A DNA stretch of 64,000 bases, taken from positions 1-64,000 of the forward strand of contig DASUWU010000062.1 of NCBI GenBank assembly GCA_036378315.1. The letters run 5' to 3'. This document shows positions 29,674 to 38,321 of this stretch, piece after piece. A program made the position numbers and the translations under genes. Each line of letters starts with the position of its first letter. Position 1 is the stretch's first letter. This DNA is from CALAED01 sp036378315 (GTDB taxonomy: Bacteria; Actinomycetota; Actinomycetes; Streptosporangiales; Streptosporangiaceae). The notes below the pieces were generated by a model. The model saw nothing but the letters and a program-made list of their open reading frames with translations, had not been told where the DNA came from and made no database searches.

Positions 29674-30616
29674 CCGGCGGCTCGCCGGCCGGGCCGGCCC
29701 GTCCGGCCCGTATGGACGGCGCCTCGATGACGCGGTGCAGCACGTCCGGGCGGTTGCTGATGATGCCGTCGACCCCGTCCGCGATCAGCCGCCGCATGCC
29801 GGCGGGGTCGTCCACCGTCCAGGGGTACACGCGCATTCCCAGCGCGTGCGCCCGCGCCACGTACGCCTTGGTCACGTCGCCCTGCGCCGGGTTGACCAGG
29901 TCGGCGTACGCCCGTACGGCCGGAAGTCGCCGGGCCGCCGGGGTGCCGAGCAGCGCGGTGGTCACGGCGGGCAGCCCGGCGTGGAAGCGCTTGATGAACC
30001 CCCAGTCGAAGCTCTGCACGATGAGCCGGCCCGGCGCCAGCCAGCCCGCGTGGGCGCGCAGTGCCGCGATCACCCGGGGGCCGATGCCGGGGTAGCGGCC
30101 CGGGTTCTTGACCTCGAGCAGCAACCCGGCGCCGGTGCCGTCCATCGCGCGCAGCGTCTGCTCGAGCGTGGGCACCCGTTCGCCCGCGTACCGCGCGGCG
30201 AACCACGACCCGGCGTCCAGCCGCTTGATCTCCTTGAGGGTGAAGTCACCGACCCGCCAGGGGGAGCGCCGGGGAAAGATCCGCTCGACGTCGGTCGTCC
30301 TGGCCAGCGTCGCGTCGTGCATGATGATCAGCTTGCCGTCCTTGGTCTGCTGGACGTCGAACTCGACGAGGTCGGCGTGCCGCGCGCGGCCCTCCCTGAA
30401 GGCGGCGATCGTGTTCTCCGGGGCGTACGCCCTGGTGCCGCGGTGCCCGACGTCGACCACCCGGGCTGAGGCGCGTACGTGCCCGGGCGCCGCGGACCCG
30501 CGCGCCGCCGGGGCGTGTGCGGCCCGCGCTCGGGTCGCCGATACGGTCGGCGTCGCGTTCGTGACGGACAGTGTGGCGATGATGATCGTGACGTGGGCTC
30601 CGAACCGCCGGAACAT
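29654..30616 (-). CDS. Exported glycerophosphodiester phosphodiesterase
   Basis: 320 residues. A signal peptide (about residues 1-30) precedes a TIM-barrel GDPD domain. Visible catalytic and metal residues lie in GHRGTRAYAPENT (His and Glu), LVEFDVQQTKDGKLIIMHD (acidic pair and catalytic His) and LLLEVKN. The C-terminal VYPWTVDDP and DGVDGIISNRPD are typical. It would cleave glycerophosphodiesters from lipid or teichoic acid turnover, releasing glycerol-3-phosphate outside the membrane. GGAGGAG lies just before the ATG. It overlaps coaE tail to tail by 20 bases. Confidence 0.92.
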   Translation of the reverse strand: MFRRFGAHVTIIIATLSVTNATPTVSATRARAAHAPAARGSAAPGHVRASARVVDVGHRGTRAYAPENTIAAFREGRARHADLVEFDVQQTKDGKLIIMHDATLARTTDVERIFPRRSPWRVGDFTLKEIKRLDAGSWFAARYAGERVPTLEQTLRAMDGTGAGLLLEVKNPGRYPGIGPRVIAALRAHAGWLAPGRLIVQSFDWGFIKRFHAGLPAVTTALLGTPAARRLPAVRAYADLVNPAQGDVTKAYVARAHALGMRVYPWTVDDPAGMRRLIADGVDGIISNRPDVLHRVIEAPSIRAGRAGPAGEPPVRRPSR

Positions 30617-30828
30617 GCGACTCCTCCGCTGGTGCGAGCGGGTACACCCGGATCGTCCGATTGAGGCGCATCGTCACGATGAGGGGGCGGTGAGCGGCTC
30701 GCGTCCGGCACGTGAAGACCGATGGACACGCCAAGCGACGGCGTCTCCACGGTGAGCCACGCATGGCCGCCCGCCGTCCAACGGGTGACGCGCCGGCGCC
30801 GGCGCCGGTGCCCGCCGGGCGGCATGGA

Positions 30829-30851
30829 ATGTCGGAGGGAGGTCGTACCGT
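30829..30851 (+). promoter_or_regulatory. uvrB promoter, DNA-damage (RecA-NDp/PafBC)-like
   Basis: ATGTCGGAG-N8-TACCGT occupies 30829-30851. It matches the actinobacterial damage promoter TTGTCRGTG-N8-TAnnnT at seven of nine upstream bases, with exact spacing and a good -10. It implies a leader of about 33 bases before the uvrB GTG. No LexA box is visible in the spacer. Confidence 0.55.
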
Positions 30852-30890
30852 TGAGGGTGAACCAAGCGGGATCAGCCAGGGGAGATCAGC

Positions 30891-33011
30891 GTGCGGCCTG
30901 TCACCGATCTTGAGCGCACCGAGGCGCCGTTCGAGGTCGTCACCGAGATGACGCCCTCCGGCGACCAGCCGCAGGCGATCGACGAGCTCGAACGCCGGAT
31001 CAAGCGCGGCGACCAGGACGCGGTGCTGCTCGGCGCCACCGGCACCGGCAAGTCCGCGACCATCGCCTGGCTGATCGAGCGGGTGCAGCGGCCGACCCTG
31101 GTCATGCAGCCCAACAAGACCCTCGCCGCGCAGTTCGCCAACGAGCTGCGCGAGATGTTGCCGGGCAACGCGGTCGAGTACTTCGTCTCCTACTACGACT
31201 ACTACCAGCCGGAGGCGTACGTCCCGCAGTCCGACACCTACATCGAGAAAGACTCCTCGATCAACGACGAGGTCGAGCGGCTGCGGCATTCGGCGACGTG
31301 GTCGCTGGTGTCGCGCCGCGACGTCGTGGTGGTCGCCTCGGTGTCGTGCATCTACGGCCTGGGCACCCCGCAGGAGTACGTGGACCGCATGGTCCGGCTG
31401 CGGGTCGGCCAAGAGATCGACCGCGACCAGCTGCTCCGGCGGCTCGTCGACATGCAGTACACCCGCAACGACCTGTCGTTCACCCGCGGCACGTTCCGGG
31501 TGCGCGGCGACACCATCGAGGTCATCCCGCAGTACCAGGAGCTGGCCGTCCGCATCGAGATGTTCGGCGACGAGATCGAGAAGGTGGCCACGCTGCACCC
31601 GCTCACCGGCGAGGTGCTCAGCGAGGACGACGACATCCACATCTTCCCCGCCTCGCACTACGTCGCCGGCCCCGAGCGGATGGAGCGGGCGATCCGCGGC
31701 ATCGAGGCCGAGCTCGGCGAGCGGCTGGCCGAGCTCGAGCGGCAGGGCAAGCTCCTCGAGGCGCAGCGGCTGCGCATGCGCACCACGTACGACATCGAGA
31801 TGATGCGCCAGATCGGCACGTGCTCCGGCATCGAGAACTACTCGCGCCACATCGACGGGCGCGGCCCCGGCACCCCGCCGAACACGCTGCTCGACTTCTT
31901 CCCCGAGGACTTCCTGCTCGTCCTCGACGAGTCGCACCAGACCGTTCCGCAGATCGGCGCGATGTACGAGGGCGACATGTCGCGCAAGCGCACCTTGGTC
32001 GAGCACGGGTTCCGGCTGCCGTCGGCCATGGACAACCGGCCGCTGAAGTGGGAGGAGTTCCTCGAGCGCATCGGCCAGACCGTCTACCTGTCCGCGACGC
32101 CCGGCCCGTACGAGATGGGCCGGGTCAAGGGCGACGTCGTCGAGCAGGTGATCCGGCCGACCGGTCTGGTCGATCCCGAAGTGATCGTCAAGCCGACGAG
32201 GGGCCAGATCGACGACCTCATCGAGGAGATCCGCGTCCGCGCCGAGCGCGACGAGCGGGTCCTCGTCACCACGTTGACCAAGAAGATGGCCGAGGACCTC
32301 ACCGACTACCTGCTCGAGCTGGGCATCCGGGTCCGCTACCTGCACAGCGAGGTCGACACGCTGCGCCGGATCGAGCTGCTCCGCGAGCTGCGCAGCGGTG
32401 AGTACGACGTGCTGGTGGGCATCAACCTGCTCAGGGAGGGCCTCGACCTGCCCGAGGTGTCGCTGGTGTCGATCCTCGACGCCGACAAGGAGGGCTTCCT
32501 CCGGTCGGAGACCTCGCTGATCCAGACGATCGGCCGCGCGGCCCGGAACGTCTCCGGCCAGGTGCACATGTACGCCGACCAGGTCACCCCGTCGATGGAG
32601 CGGGCCATCGACGAGACCAACCGGCGGCGCGCGAAGCAGATCGCCTACAACACCGAGCGCGGCATCGAGCCGCGGGCGCTGCGCAAGCGGATCGCCGACA
32701 TCCTCGACTCGCTGGCCCGCGAGGACGCCGACACCGAAAAGCTCATCGGTGGCGCCGGCCGCCAGCAAAGCCGCGGCAAGACCCCGGTGCCCGGCCTGGC
32801 CTCACGTGCCAAGGGCGAGGCCGGCCGCCACGCCCACGACCTCGTGGGCGAGCGGCCGCGGGCCGAGCTCGAGTCGCTCATCGACTCCCTCACCGATCAG
32901 ATGCACGCCGCCGCCAAAGACCTCCAGTTCGAGCTGGCGGCCCGCCTGCGCGACGAGATCAAAGAGCTCAAGCGCGAGCTCCGCGACATGAAGGAGGCCG
33001 GCGTCACCTAG
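30891..33011 (+). CDS. uvrB: Excinuclease ABC subunit B
   Basis: 706 residues. The damage-verifying helicase-like subunit of nucleotide excision repair. Walker A is GATGTGKS (48-55). The beta-hairpin that inserts behind lesions is in SYYDYYQPEAYVPQSDTYIE. The DEAD-like motif is LVLDESHQTVPQIGAMY, and motif VI is in QTIGRAARN. The C-terminal UVR domain (LESLIDSLTDQMHAAAKDLQ) contacts UvrC. GGAG lies six bases before the GTG start. The upstream element at 30829-30851 suggests induction by DNA damage. Confidence 0.97.
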   Translation: MRPVTDLERTEAPFEVVTEMTPSGDQPQAIDELERRIKRGDQDAVLLGATGTGKSATIAWLIERVQRPTLVMQPNKTLAAQFANELREMLPGNAVEYFVSYYDYYQPEAYVPQSDTYIEKDSSINDEVERLRHSATWSLVSRRDVVVVASVSCIYGLGTPQEYVDRMVRLRVGQEIDRDQLLRRLVDMQYTRNDLSFTRGTFRVRGDTIEVIPQYQELAVRIEMFGDEIEKVATLHPLTGEVLSEDDDIHIFPASHYVAGPERMERAIRGIEAELGERLAELERQGKLLEAQRLRMRTTYDIEMMRQIGTCSGIENYSRHIDGRGPGTPPNTLLDFFPEDFLLVLDESHQTVPQIGAMYEGDMSRKRTLVEHGFRLPSAMDNRPLKWEEFLERIGQTVYLSATPGPYEMGRVKGDVVEQVIRPTGLVDPEVIVKPTRGQIDDLIEEIRVRAERDERVLVTTLTKKMAEDLTDYLLELGIRVRYLHSEVDTLRRIELLRELRSGEYDVLVGINLLREGLDLPEVSLVSILDADKEGFLRSETSLIQTIGRAARNVSGQVHMYADQVTPSMERAIDETNRRRAKQIAYNTERGIEPRALRKRIADILDSLAREDADTEKLIGGAGRQQSRGKTPVPGLASRAKGEAGRHAHDLVGERPRAELESLIDSLTDQMHAAAKDLQFELAARLRDEIKELKRELRDMKEAGVT

Positions 33012-33090
33012 CCGCATTCGGGACGTTTCTCGGCGCATGCGGACAACGTCTACATCCTGCGTGAGTTCAGACCTGTGCGGGCGGCGGTGC

Positions 33091-33501
33091 CTAGGGAGCG
33101 AGAACAGTAAGCCCGGCTTCTGCGCATTCGTCGTCGTGCCCGGGCGTCATTCCGCCGCTTACCGCCAGCGCACCGAGGACGGTGTCCCCCCGCAGGATGA
33201 GCGCCGCGCCGGCGCCTATCAGGATGGGCACCCGCACGGCCCGGTCCAGTTGGGCGAAGAAGCCAGGCGAGGCCTCCCGCATCTGGCGCAGTGCGGCGCC
33301 GTCGCGGCGGAAGAGGGCGACGCTGGCCGCTTTGGTCTCGGCGATCTGGGCTGAGAGCGGGGGTGCGCCGTTCATACGGCCGAGGGCCTGTAGGTGTCCG
33401 CCTTCGTCGACGACCGCGACCGTGACCAGCGCACCGATCTTGGTGGCGCGCTCGTGTGCGCCGGTGATGACTGTCTGAGCCTCTTGGAGCGTGAGCGGCA
33501 T
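33091..33501 (-). CDS. GlcG/HbpS family heme-binding-like protein
   Basis: 136 residues. The family pattern is clear: LTLQEAQTVITGAHERA, VAVVDEGGHLQALGRMNGA, KAASVALFRRDG and a C-terminal GALAVSGGMTPGHDDECAEA. Some members bind heme (HbpS), while others sit in glycolate or dehydratase loci; the role here is unknown. It lacks a signal peptide, so it is probably cytoplasmic. It is divergent from a TetR-family gene, and three alternating half-sites lie between them, so TetR control is likely. Confidence 0.88.
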   Translation of the reverse strand: MPLTLQEAQTVITGAHERATKIGALVTVAVVDEGGHLQALGRMNGAPPLSAQIAETKAASVALFRRDGAALRQMREASPGFFAQLDRAVRVPILIGAGAALILRGDTVLGALAVSGGMTPGHDDECAEAGLTVLAP

Positions 33502-33521
33502 GACGATCCTTCAAGTTATGT

Positions 33522-33544
33522 GGACAACTGTCCTTGCATGGACA
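33522..33544. promoter_or_regulatory. TetR-type operator candidate with three alternating half-sites
   Basis: GGACA-ac-TGTCC-ttgcat-GGACA: two overlapping inverted repeats that share the central TGTCC. It starts 20 bases upstream of the GlcG-like start and ends about 40 bases before the TAGAAT box (33587-33592) of the TetR gene. Confidence 0.55.
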
Positions 33545-33601
33545 AGCGTATCGTTAGAGGGCGGCCGCAGCACAAGTACGCGAAGCTAGAATGTTCCGGC
33601 G

Positions 33602-34234
33602 ATGGACGACACCACCTCGGCCGGCCCGCGCCGCCCCAACGCGCGCGGGCAGGGGGAGCGGCTGCGGGAGGAGATCATCTCCGCTGCCGTGCAGATGCTC
33701 GGGGACCTGGCCGACGACGAGGCCTTGTCGCTGCGCGCGGTCGCGCGTGCGGTGTCGATATCCCCCACCTCTGTTTATCTGTACTTTCCCGATCGTGACG
33801 CGCTCGTCGCCGCGGCCATGGAACGCTGCCATGCGGAGATGCTCCAGGCCGCGGATGAGGCCGAGGCCGCGCATCAGGACCCCGCTCTCGGCCTGCGCGC
33901 ACGGATCCTGGCGCAGGCGGCCTGGGTGCAGGAGCATCCCGGCCTCTACAAGGTGATGCATGAGAGCAAGGTCGGCATGCCTTTCAAAGAGGTCCTGTTC
34001 ACGCGCACCACGGCCGCGGTGCAGCGCTGCATGGACGCTGGGGTCGCCTCGCCAGGGGACGCCGCCACCGTCGCACTCGACCTCCGGACGGCCGTCATCG
34101 GCATGCTGTCGCTGCGGATCAACGAGCCTGACCTGCCTTGGCCGCCCTTCCCCGAGCAGGCCGATCGATTCCTCGCCAAGCTCGTCGGACTCGCGCCGCT
34201 GGCAGCGGAGACGACGGCCCCGCCGGCAAAGTAG
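33602..34234 (+). CDS. TetR/AcrR-family transcriptional regulator
   Basis: 210 residues. The N-terminal HTH (IISAAVQMLGDLADDEALSL then AVARAVSISPTSVYLYFPDR) is standard for the family. The C-terminal ligand domain begins near residue 80 and contains the TetR-C phrase VQEHPGLYKVMHE. It is divergent from the GlcG-like gene and probably represses it and itself. TAGAAT lies nine bases before the ATG, giving a nearly leaderless mRNA. The inducer is unknown. Confidence 0.92.
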   Translation: MDDTTSAGPRRPNARGQGERLREEIISAAVQMLGDLADDEALSLRAVARAVSISPTSVYLYFPDRDALVAAAMERCHAEMLQAADEAEAAHQDPALGLRARILAQAAWVQEHPGLYKVMHESKVGMPFKEVLFTRTTAAVQRCMDAGVASPGDAATVALDLRTAVIGMLSLRINEPDLPWPPFPEQADRFLAKLVGLAPLAAETTAPPAK

Positions 34235-34409
34235 CCCGCGCGGCAGCTCTCGTACGGGAAGGACGCCGCGGGTGGCGTGGCGGCGGGGTTCGACATCGCG
34301 CGATGCGTGCTGTGTTCTCGGTGCGTGCGTCATGCCGCGTCCGGTGATCTCGCACCGGCGGTTACGAAACCGGTGGCGGGCCGGGCGGTTGGTGAGCGAT
34401 GGTTCACCT

Positions 34410-35918
34410 ATGAGCCAAGACGATCACCGTGGGGACGCCGAGCTCGACGAGGCCGACGCCGTCGGGCTTGCCCGCGCGCTGCGGGAGCTGCTGGAGGGCG
34501 CCACTCGCACGCTGGCCCGTACGAGAGGGGACTCGCCGCTGGTCGCGCGGGTGACCGGGCACATCGACCGGCCGTTGGCCGCCGTCCTGGCCGTGACGCA
34601 CAACCTGCCGCCCTGGGAGCACATCAACCTCCAGCGCGGGGTGGACGCCTATCTGGAGGCTCACGAGGGCGGCGAGTGGTTCGGTGTGGCTGGTCGCCAT
34701 CGCGGCCACGATGACCTGCTGGGGCTGCTGTCGGTGGCCGAGCGGCACGGTGAGTTCGAGCTGGGGTCGGCCGACTACGGCACCGCGGCGACGGGGCCCG
34801 ACAGCAACGCCGAGGTGGTCATGCTCGGCCTGGTGACGGCCACCGCGCCCGACGGGGCGCCCGTGGTGATCGGCCTGCGGCAGGCCAGCGACTTCGGGCC
34901 CCCGGTGTGCCGGCTGGAGGTGATGGCCGCGAACCGGGAGTCGGCGACCCTGGTCCGTGAGGAGATCGACCGGCTCAGGCGGCTGCACGACGTGTTCCGC
35001 GGCCAGGTGCTCAGCTTCGGATACAGCGAGCACCACGGGAACGAGCTGGTCACCTTCCTGCCCCGGTTGCCGCTGACCGCGGGCCAGGTCGTGCTGCCCG
35101 CCGGGCTCCTGGAGCTGGTGGAAAACCACGCGGTGGGGATCGGCGAGCACGCGGCCGGGCTGCTCGCGGCCGGCCAGCACCTCAAGCGCGGGCTGCTGCT
35201 CCATGGCCCGCCGGGGACGGGCAAGACCCATACGGTCCGCTACCTCATCGGCCGCCTCCAGGACCGCACGGTACTGCTGCTGACCGGCCAGGCCCTGCGG
35301 TTCGTCGAGCAGGCGGCGGCGCTGGCCCGGCGGCTACAGCCGTCGCTGGTGGTGCTGGAGGACGTTGACCTGGTGGCCGCCGACCGGGACTTCACCGACG
35401 GCAACCCGGTGCTGTTCTCCCTGCTGGATGCCATGGACGGCGTCGGCTCCGACGCCGACGTGGCTTTCGTGCTCACCACCAACCGGCCCGACATCCTGGA
35501 ACGGGCGCTGGCCGACCGGCCGGGCCGGGTCGACCTGGCGGTGGAGATCCCGCGGCCCGATCAGGAAGGCCGGGAGCGGCTGCTGCGCCTGTACGCGACC
35601 ACGCTGGCGCCGGAAACCGCGCTGGACTCGGTGGTGGCGGCGACCGAGGGTGTCACCGCCTCCTACATCAAAGAGATCGTACGGCGGGCGGTGCTCGCGG
35701 CGTTGCGCGAGGGCCTGCCCGCGGACGGCCTGGACGAGGCCCACCTGGCCGCGGCGGTCGCCGAGATGGACACCGAGCGCCAGGCGCTGACCCGCAGCCT
35801 GCTCGGCGCCGCTCCACAGGACGGCGAGGAGCAGCGGCCGGGCCGGCCCAGCCCGGTGCCCAGGCCCGGCCGGCACCCGGGGGGCTGGAGCGTGCGGTCG
35901 GGCCGCCGGCCGTTCTGA
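34410..35918 (+). CDS. AAA+ ATPase with uncharacterised N-terminal domain
   Basis: 502 residues. Residues about 10-245 form a soluble domain I cannot assign, with conserved-looking phrases THNLPPWEHINLQRGVDAYL and VVLPAGLLELVENH. The AAA+ module spans about 245-450: Walker A GPPGTGKT (266-273), Walker B LVVLEDVD (313-320) with Glu-Asp in place of Asp-Glu, sensor 1 VAFVLTTNRPD, and arginine-finger region ADRPGRVDLAVEIPRPD. The helical lid follows, and the last 50 residues are a basic Pro/Gly-rich tail. It resembles the FtsH/CDC48-like clade but has no protease domain or membrane segment. No partner is obvious nearby. It probably remodels a protein substrate. Confidence 0.88.
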   Translation: MSQDDHRGDAELDEADAVGLARALRELLEGATRTLARTRGDSPLVARVTGHIDRPLAAVLAVTHNLPPWEHINLQRGVDAYLEAHEGGEWFGVAGRHRGHDDLLGLLSVAERHGEFELGSADYGTAATGPDSNAEVVMLGLVTATAPDGAPVVIGLRQASDFGPPVCRLEVMAANRESATLVREEIDRLRRLHDVFRGQVLSFGYSEHHGNELVTFLPRLPLTAGQVVLPAGLLELVENHAVGIGEHAAGLLAAGQHLKRGLLLHGPPGTGKTHTVRYLIGRLQDRTVLLLTGQALRFVEQAAALARRLQPSLVVLEDVDLVAADRDFTDGNPVLFSLLDAMDGVGSDADVAFVLTTNRPDILERALADRPGRVDLAVEIPRPDQEGRERLLRLYATTLAPETALDSVVAATEGVTASYIKEIVRRAVLAALREGLPADGLDEAHLAAAVAEMDTERQALTRSLLGAAPQDGEEQRPGRPSPVPRPGRHPGGWSVRSGRRPF

Positions 35919-35997
35919 ACCGGCCACCGTCCCCCGAAGCCGCCATCCGTATCGCCGTGATCGACACCTGGCTCCGCGCCTCGCGCCTCAACAGGGC

Positions 35998-36462
35998 CTA
36001 ATCCCGGCTATCGACGCGTACGACGACCAGCCGTTCGGCGAGCGCGTCGAGCCTGCCGGAGTCGAAGGCACCGTCGCCCCGGCGGGGCAGGCCCTGCATA
36101 CGGGCGGCTGAGGGGAAGCGCCGGAAGTACACCTCAAGGGCGCTGCGACGCTCCTTCGGCTCCTCGATCAGCGCCGCCCGGCCGGCGATGTCCGAGCCGG
36201 CGACCAGGAAGTGGACCGTCATCGGCTGCCGGAAGTTCTTCCACCAGTTCTTGTGCTCCTGATCGCCCGGGACCACGACGTACCGGCCCTCGCCGTCCGC
36301 CGCGTAGTCGACCGGAATGGTGAACGACCGCCCAGAGACCCGCCCTCGATAGGACAGGAGCCCGACAGCGCGGGCCAGCCGGCCGTGCGGTCGGCGCCGT
36401 ACCACCGTGCGCACGACGGGGTTGAGCAGGTGGTTCAACAGGCGCAACGCCGTGGATGCCAT
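35998..36462 (-). CDS. Deazaflavin (F420)-dependent nitroreductase-family protein
   Basis: About 154 residues. It resembles the split-barrel DDN/Rv3547-like family: RRPHGRLARAVGLLSYRGRVSGRSFTIPVDY is cut here by position only, and the defining GRVSGRSFTIPVDYA, YVVVPGDQEHKNWWKNF and MTVHFLVAG phrases are clear. Such proteins use reduced F420 to reduce diverse substrates; the residues around the phosphate-binding SGRS/T site are present. The start is taken at ATG 36462 (MASTALRLL), but a GTG at 36513 is possible. The substrate is unknown. Confidence 0.8.
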   Translation of the reverse strand: MASTALRLLNHLLNPVVRTVVRRRPHGRLARAVGLLSYRGRVSGRSFTIPVDYAADGEGRYVVVPGDQEHKNWWKNFRQPMTVHFLVAGSDIAGRAALIEEPKERRSALEVYFRRFPSAARMQGLPRRGDGAFDSGRLDALAERLVVVRVDSRD

Positions 36463-36591
36463 AGACACCGACGATCGTTGATCCGCGCGCCGGACGGCAG
36501 AGCCCAAGGTCACCCGGCGGCCAGAGCCGAAGGTCGGGAGAACGCGCCGAGCCGCCCGGCGCCGATGCGCCGCTGGCGGGGTGCCCGGGCG

Positions 36592-36795
36592 CTATCCGCT
36601 GCGGTCGGCCTTGATCTGGGCGAGCAGCCCGCGCCACTGGGCGCGCGAGACGGCGAGCACCGGCCCGCCGGGATCCTTCGAGTCCCGCACGGCGACCGCC
36701 CGCGCCGCCCGCGCCACCTCGACACACGCGCCCGCCTGGCTGTTGCTGTGAGTGCTCTTGCGCCAGGAGGCGGCGGCCAACTCTCGTCTGGTCAT
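36592..36795 (-). CDS. DUF397 protein
   Basis: 67 residues. It has the DUF397 hallmarks: WRKSTHSNSQAGACVEVA at the start, then VAVRDSKDPGGPVLAVS and W near the end. These small proteins are encoded next to XRE/DUF5753 regulators in actinomycetes and act as their partners, probably modulating DNA binding. Its ATG overlaps the stop of the XRE gene (ATGA), so the two are translationally coupled. Confidence 0.93.
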   Translation of the reverse strand: MTRRELAAASWRKSTHSNSQAGACVEVARAARAVAVRDSKDPGGPVLAVSRAQWRGLLAQIKADRSG

Positions 36796-37646
36796 AGCTC
36801 CGAGATTATTTGGTGGATCAACTCTCGCGAACCGGTTTCCGGGAGGGCCACGGACCAGCCGCACTCGAACCTCTCGCGGTACCGGCGGACGGCGGCGTCG
36901 TCCTCGACGATCCATAGGCCGGTCAGGTGATCGGTGAACACCGCGCTGAGGATGGCCGGGTCGCCGATGTCCAGGAGCTGAAAGGGCACGACCAAGCCGG
37001 GGTCGGCCACGCTCGAGAAGGGCAGCACGCGCAGCGCGACATGGTCCCGCTGCGATTCCTCGATCAGCCGGATGAGCTGGGCCCGCATCACTTCCGGGCC
37101 GCCGCGCGTCCGGTGCAGGGCGGCCTCGTCGATGATCAGGCGCAGCCTGGGCGGGTCCGGCTTGCGGATGATGCGCTGCCGGGCCATGCGGAACGCGACG
37201 TACCGCTCGGCCTGAGCGAGTTGGTGCTCCGGAAGGCCCGACTGCATGATCGCGCGGGTGTAGTCGGCGGTCTGGAAGAGCCCGGGGATGAACGCCATCT
37301 CGGCGATGTCGATGGCGGCCGCGTCGTTTTCGAGCGAGGCGTAGTCGAGCGCCGAGGGCGGCAGGACGTCCTTGAAGCCGAGCCACCAGCCCTTGTGGCG
37401 TTGCTGCTCGGCCAGCGTCACCAGATCGCCGAAGAGCGGTTCGGCGACGCCGTACTCGTACAGGATGTACTTGAGATCGCGCGGGCGGAGCGGCTGAAGG
37501 CCGTTCTCGATGGTGCTGAGCGAGGCGGGGGAGCGGTCGAGGTGGCGCCTGACCGCGCTGAGCGTCTTGCCCCTGTCCTCGCGGATCTTCCGCAATGTGC
37601 GTCCGATGTGACGGAGCCGGGTTGACGAGACGGGTTCCATCCACAT
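36792..37646 (-). CDS. XRE-family regulator with DUF5753 ligand-like domain
   Basis: About 284 residues. The N-terminal HTH (RHIGRTLRKIREDRGKTLS then LSTIENGLQPLRPRDL) is XRE-type. From about residue 95 the DUF5753 domain follows, with ALDYASLENDAAAIDIAEMA, FIPGLFQTADYTRAIM and VVPFQLLDIGDPAILS. The family includes developmental regulators of streptomycetes (the BldB/AbaA-like partner system), but the ligand is unknown. The start is ATG 37646 or 37640. It is divergent from a HATPase gene, the common arrangement for this cassette. Confidence 0.93.
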   Translation of the reverse strand: MWMEPVSSTRLRHIGRTLRKIREDRGKTLSAVRRHLDRSPASLSTIENGLQPLRPRDLKYILYEYGVAEPLFGDLVTLAEQQRHKGWWLGFKDVLPPSALDYASLENDAAAIDIAEMAFIPGLFQTADYTRAIMQSGLPEHQLAQAERYVAFRMARQRIIRKPDPPRLRLIIDEAALHRTRGGPEVMRAQLIRLIEESQRDHVALRVLPFSSVADPGLVVPFQLLDIGDPAILSAVFTDHLTGLWIVEDDAAVRRYRERFECGWSVALPETGSRELIHQIISEL

Positions 37647-37809
37647 GTGGCGAGGGTGTCACACTACGCAACCATCCGCACGGGGAAGGCGACGGTCGCC
37701 GAATTTTCAACCGCCCGGACCTCCGCGAAGCGATCGTCCGGAAAGGTCGCGGTCGTGTTGTCCCGGTCACGTTCCGCGACGACCCTTACGGGCGACGCCA
37801 AGGAAAAGG

Positions 37810-38262
37810 ATGGCCCGTGTGGACGACGAGAACCCCGTGATCGGCGCGATCACGTTGCCCGGCGCCGAGCTCTCGGTCGCCTGCGCCCGCCGATTCGTTC
37901 GTGACCTGCTGGGAGCCGGCCACCCCTCGCTCGACGACGTCGAGCTGTGCGTGAGCGAGGCCGTGACCAACAGCGTCCAGCACACGGCGTCCGGACGCGG
38001 CGGCAAGGTGACCGTACGGCTGCGGGCGGAGGCGGACTCGATCGTCACCGAGGTGACCGACGACGGCGCCGGCGGCGCTCGCCCCCATCTGCGGGCCGAT
38101 CCGGCGGGCCTCGGCGGCCGCGGCATGCGGATCATCGAGGCGGTGACCCTGGCCTGGGGTCTTCGCCCGGATGGCGACCGCACGACGGTCTGGATGCGCT
38201 TCCCCGGCCCGATCCCCAGCCCTCCCCGCAGCGAGAAGCCACGTTATCCACAGCTTATGTGA
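37810..38262 (+). CDS. ATP-binding (HATPase_c) anti-sigma-factor-like protein
   Basis: 150 residues. An RsbW/SpoIIAB-like GHKL kinase domain: ELCVSEAVTNSVQHT carries the N-box Asn that binds magnesium, TDDGAGG is the G1 box, and GLGGRGMRII is the G2-like box. Such single-domain proteins in actinomycetes bind ATP and may phosphorylate anti-sigma antagonists or partner with XRE/DUF397 regulators. AAGGA lies just before the ATG. It is divergent from the XRE-DUF397 pair, across a 163-base spacer. Confidence 0.9.
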   Translation: MARVDDENPVIGAITLPGAELSVACARRFVRDLLGAGHPSLDDVELCVSEAVTNSVQHTASGRGGKVTVRLRAEADSIVTEVTDDGAGGARPHLRADPAGLGGRGMRIIEAVTLAWGLRPDGDRTTVWMRFPGPIPSPPRSEKPRYPQLM

Positions 38263-38321
38263 TCGCTTGGCCGCGTTCTGTAATGTTGCCAGCCTGGCGG
38301 CCATGGACCTGAGGAGGCACG

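Noticed and set aside
30617..30890. LexA (SOS) box before uvrB
   Set aside because: No CGAAC-N4-GTTCG-type site is present; the damage-type element at 30829-30851 is the better explanation.
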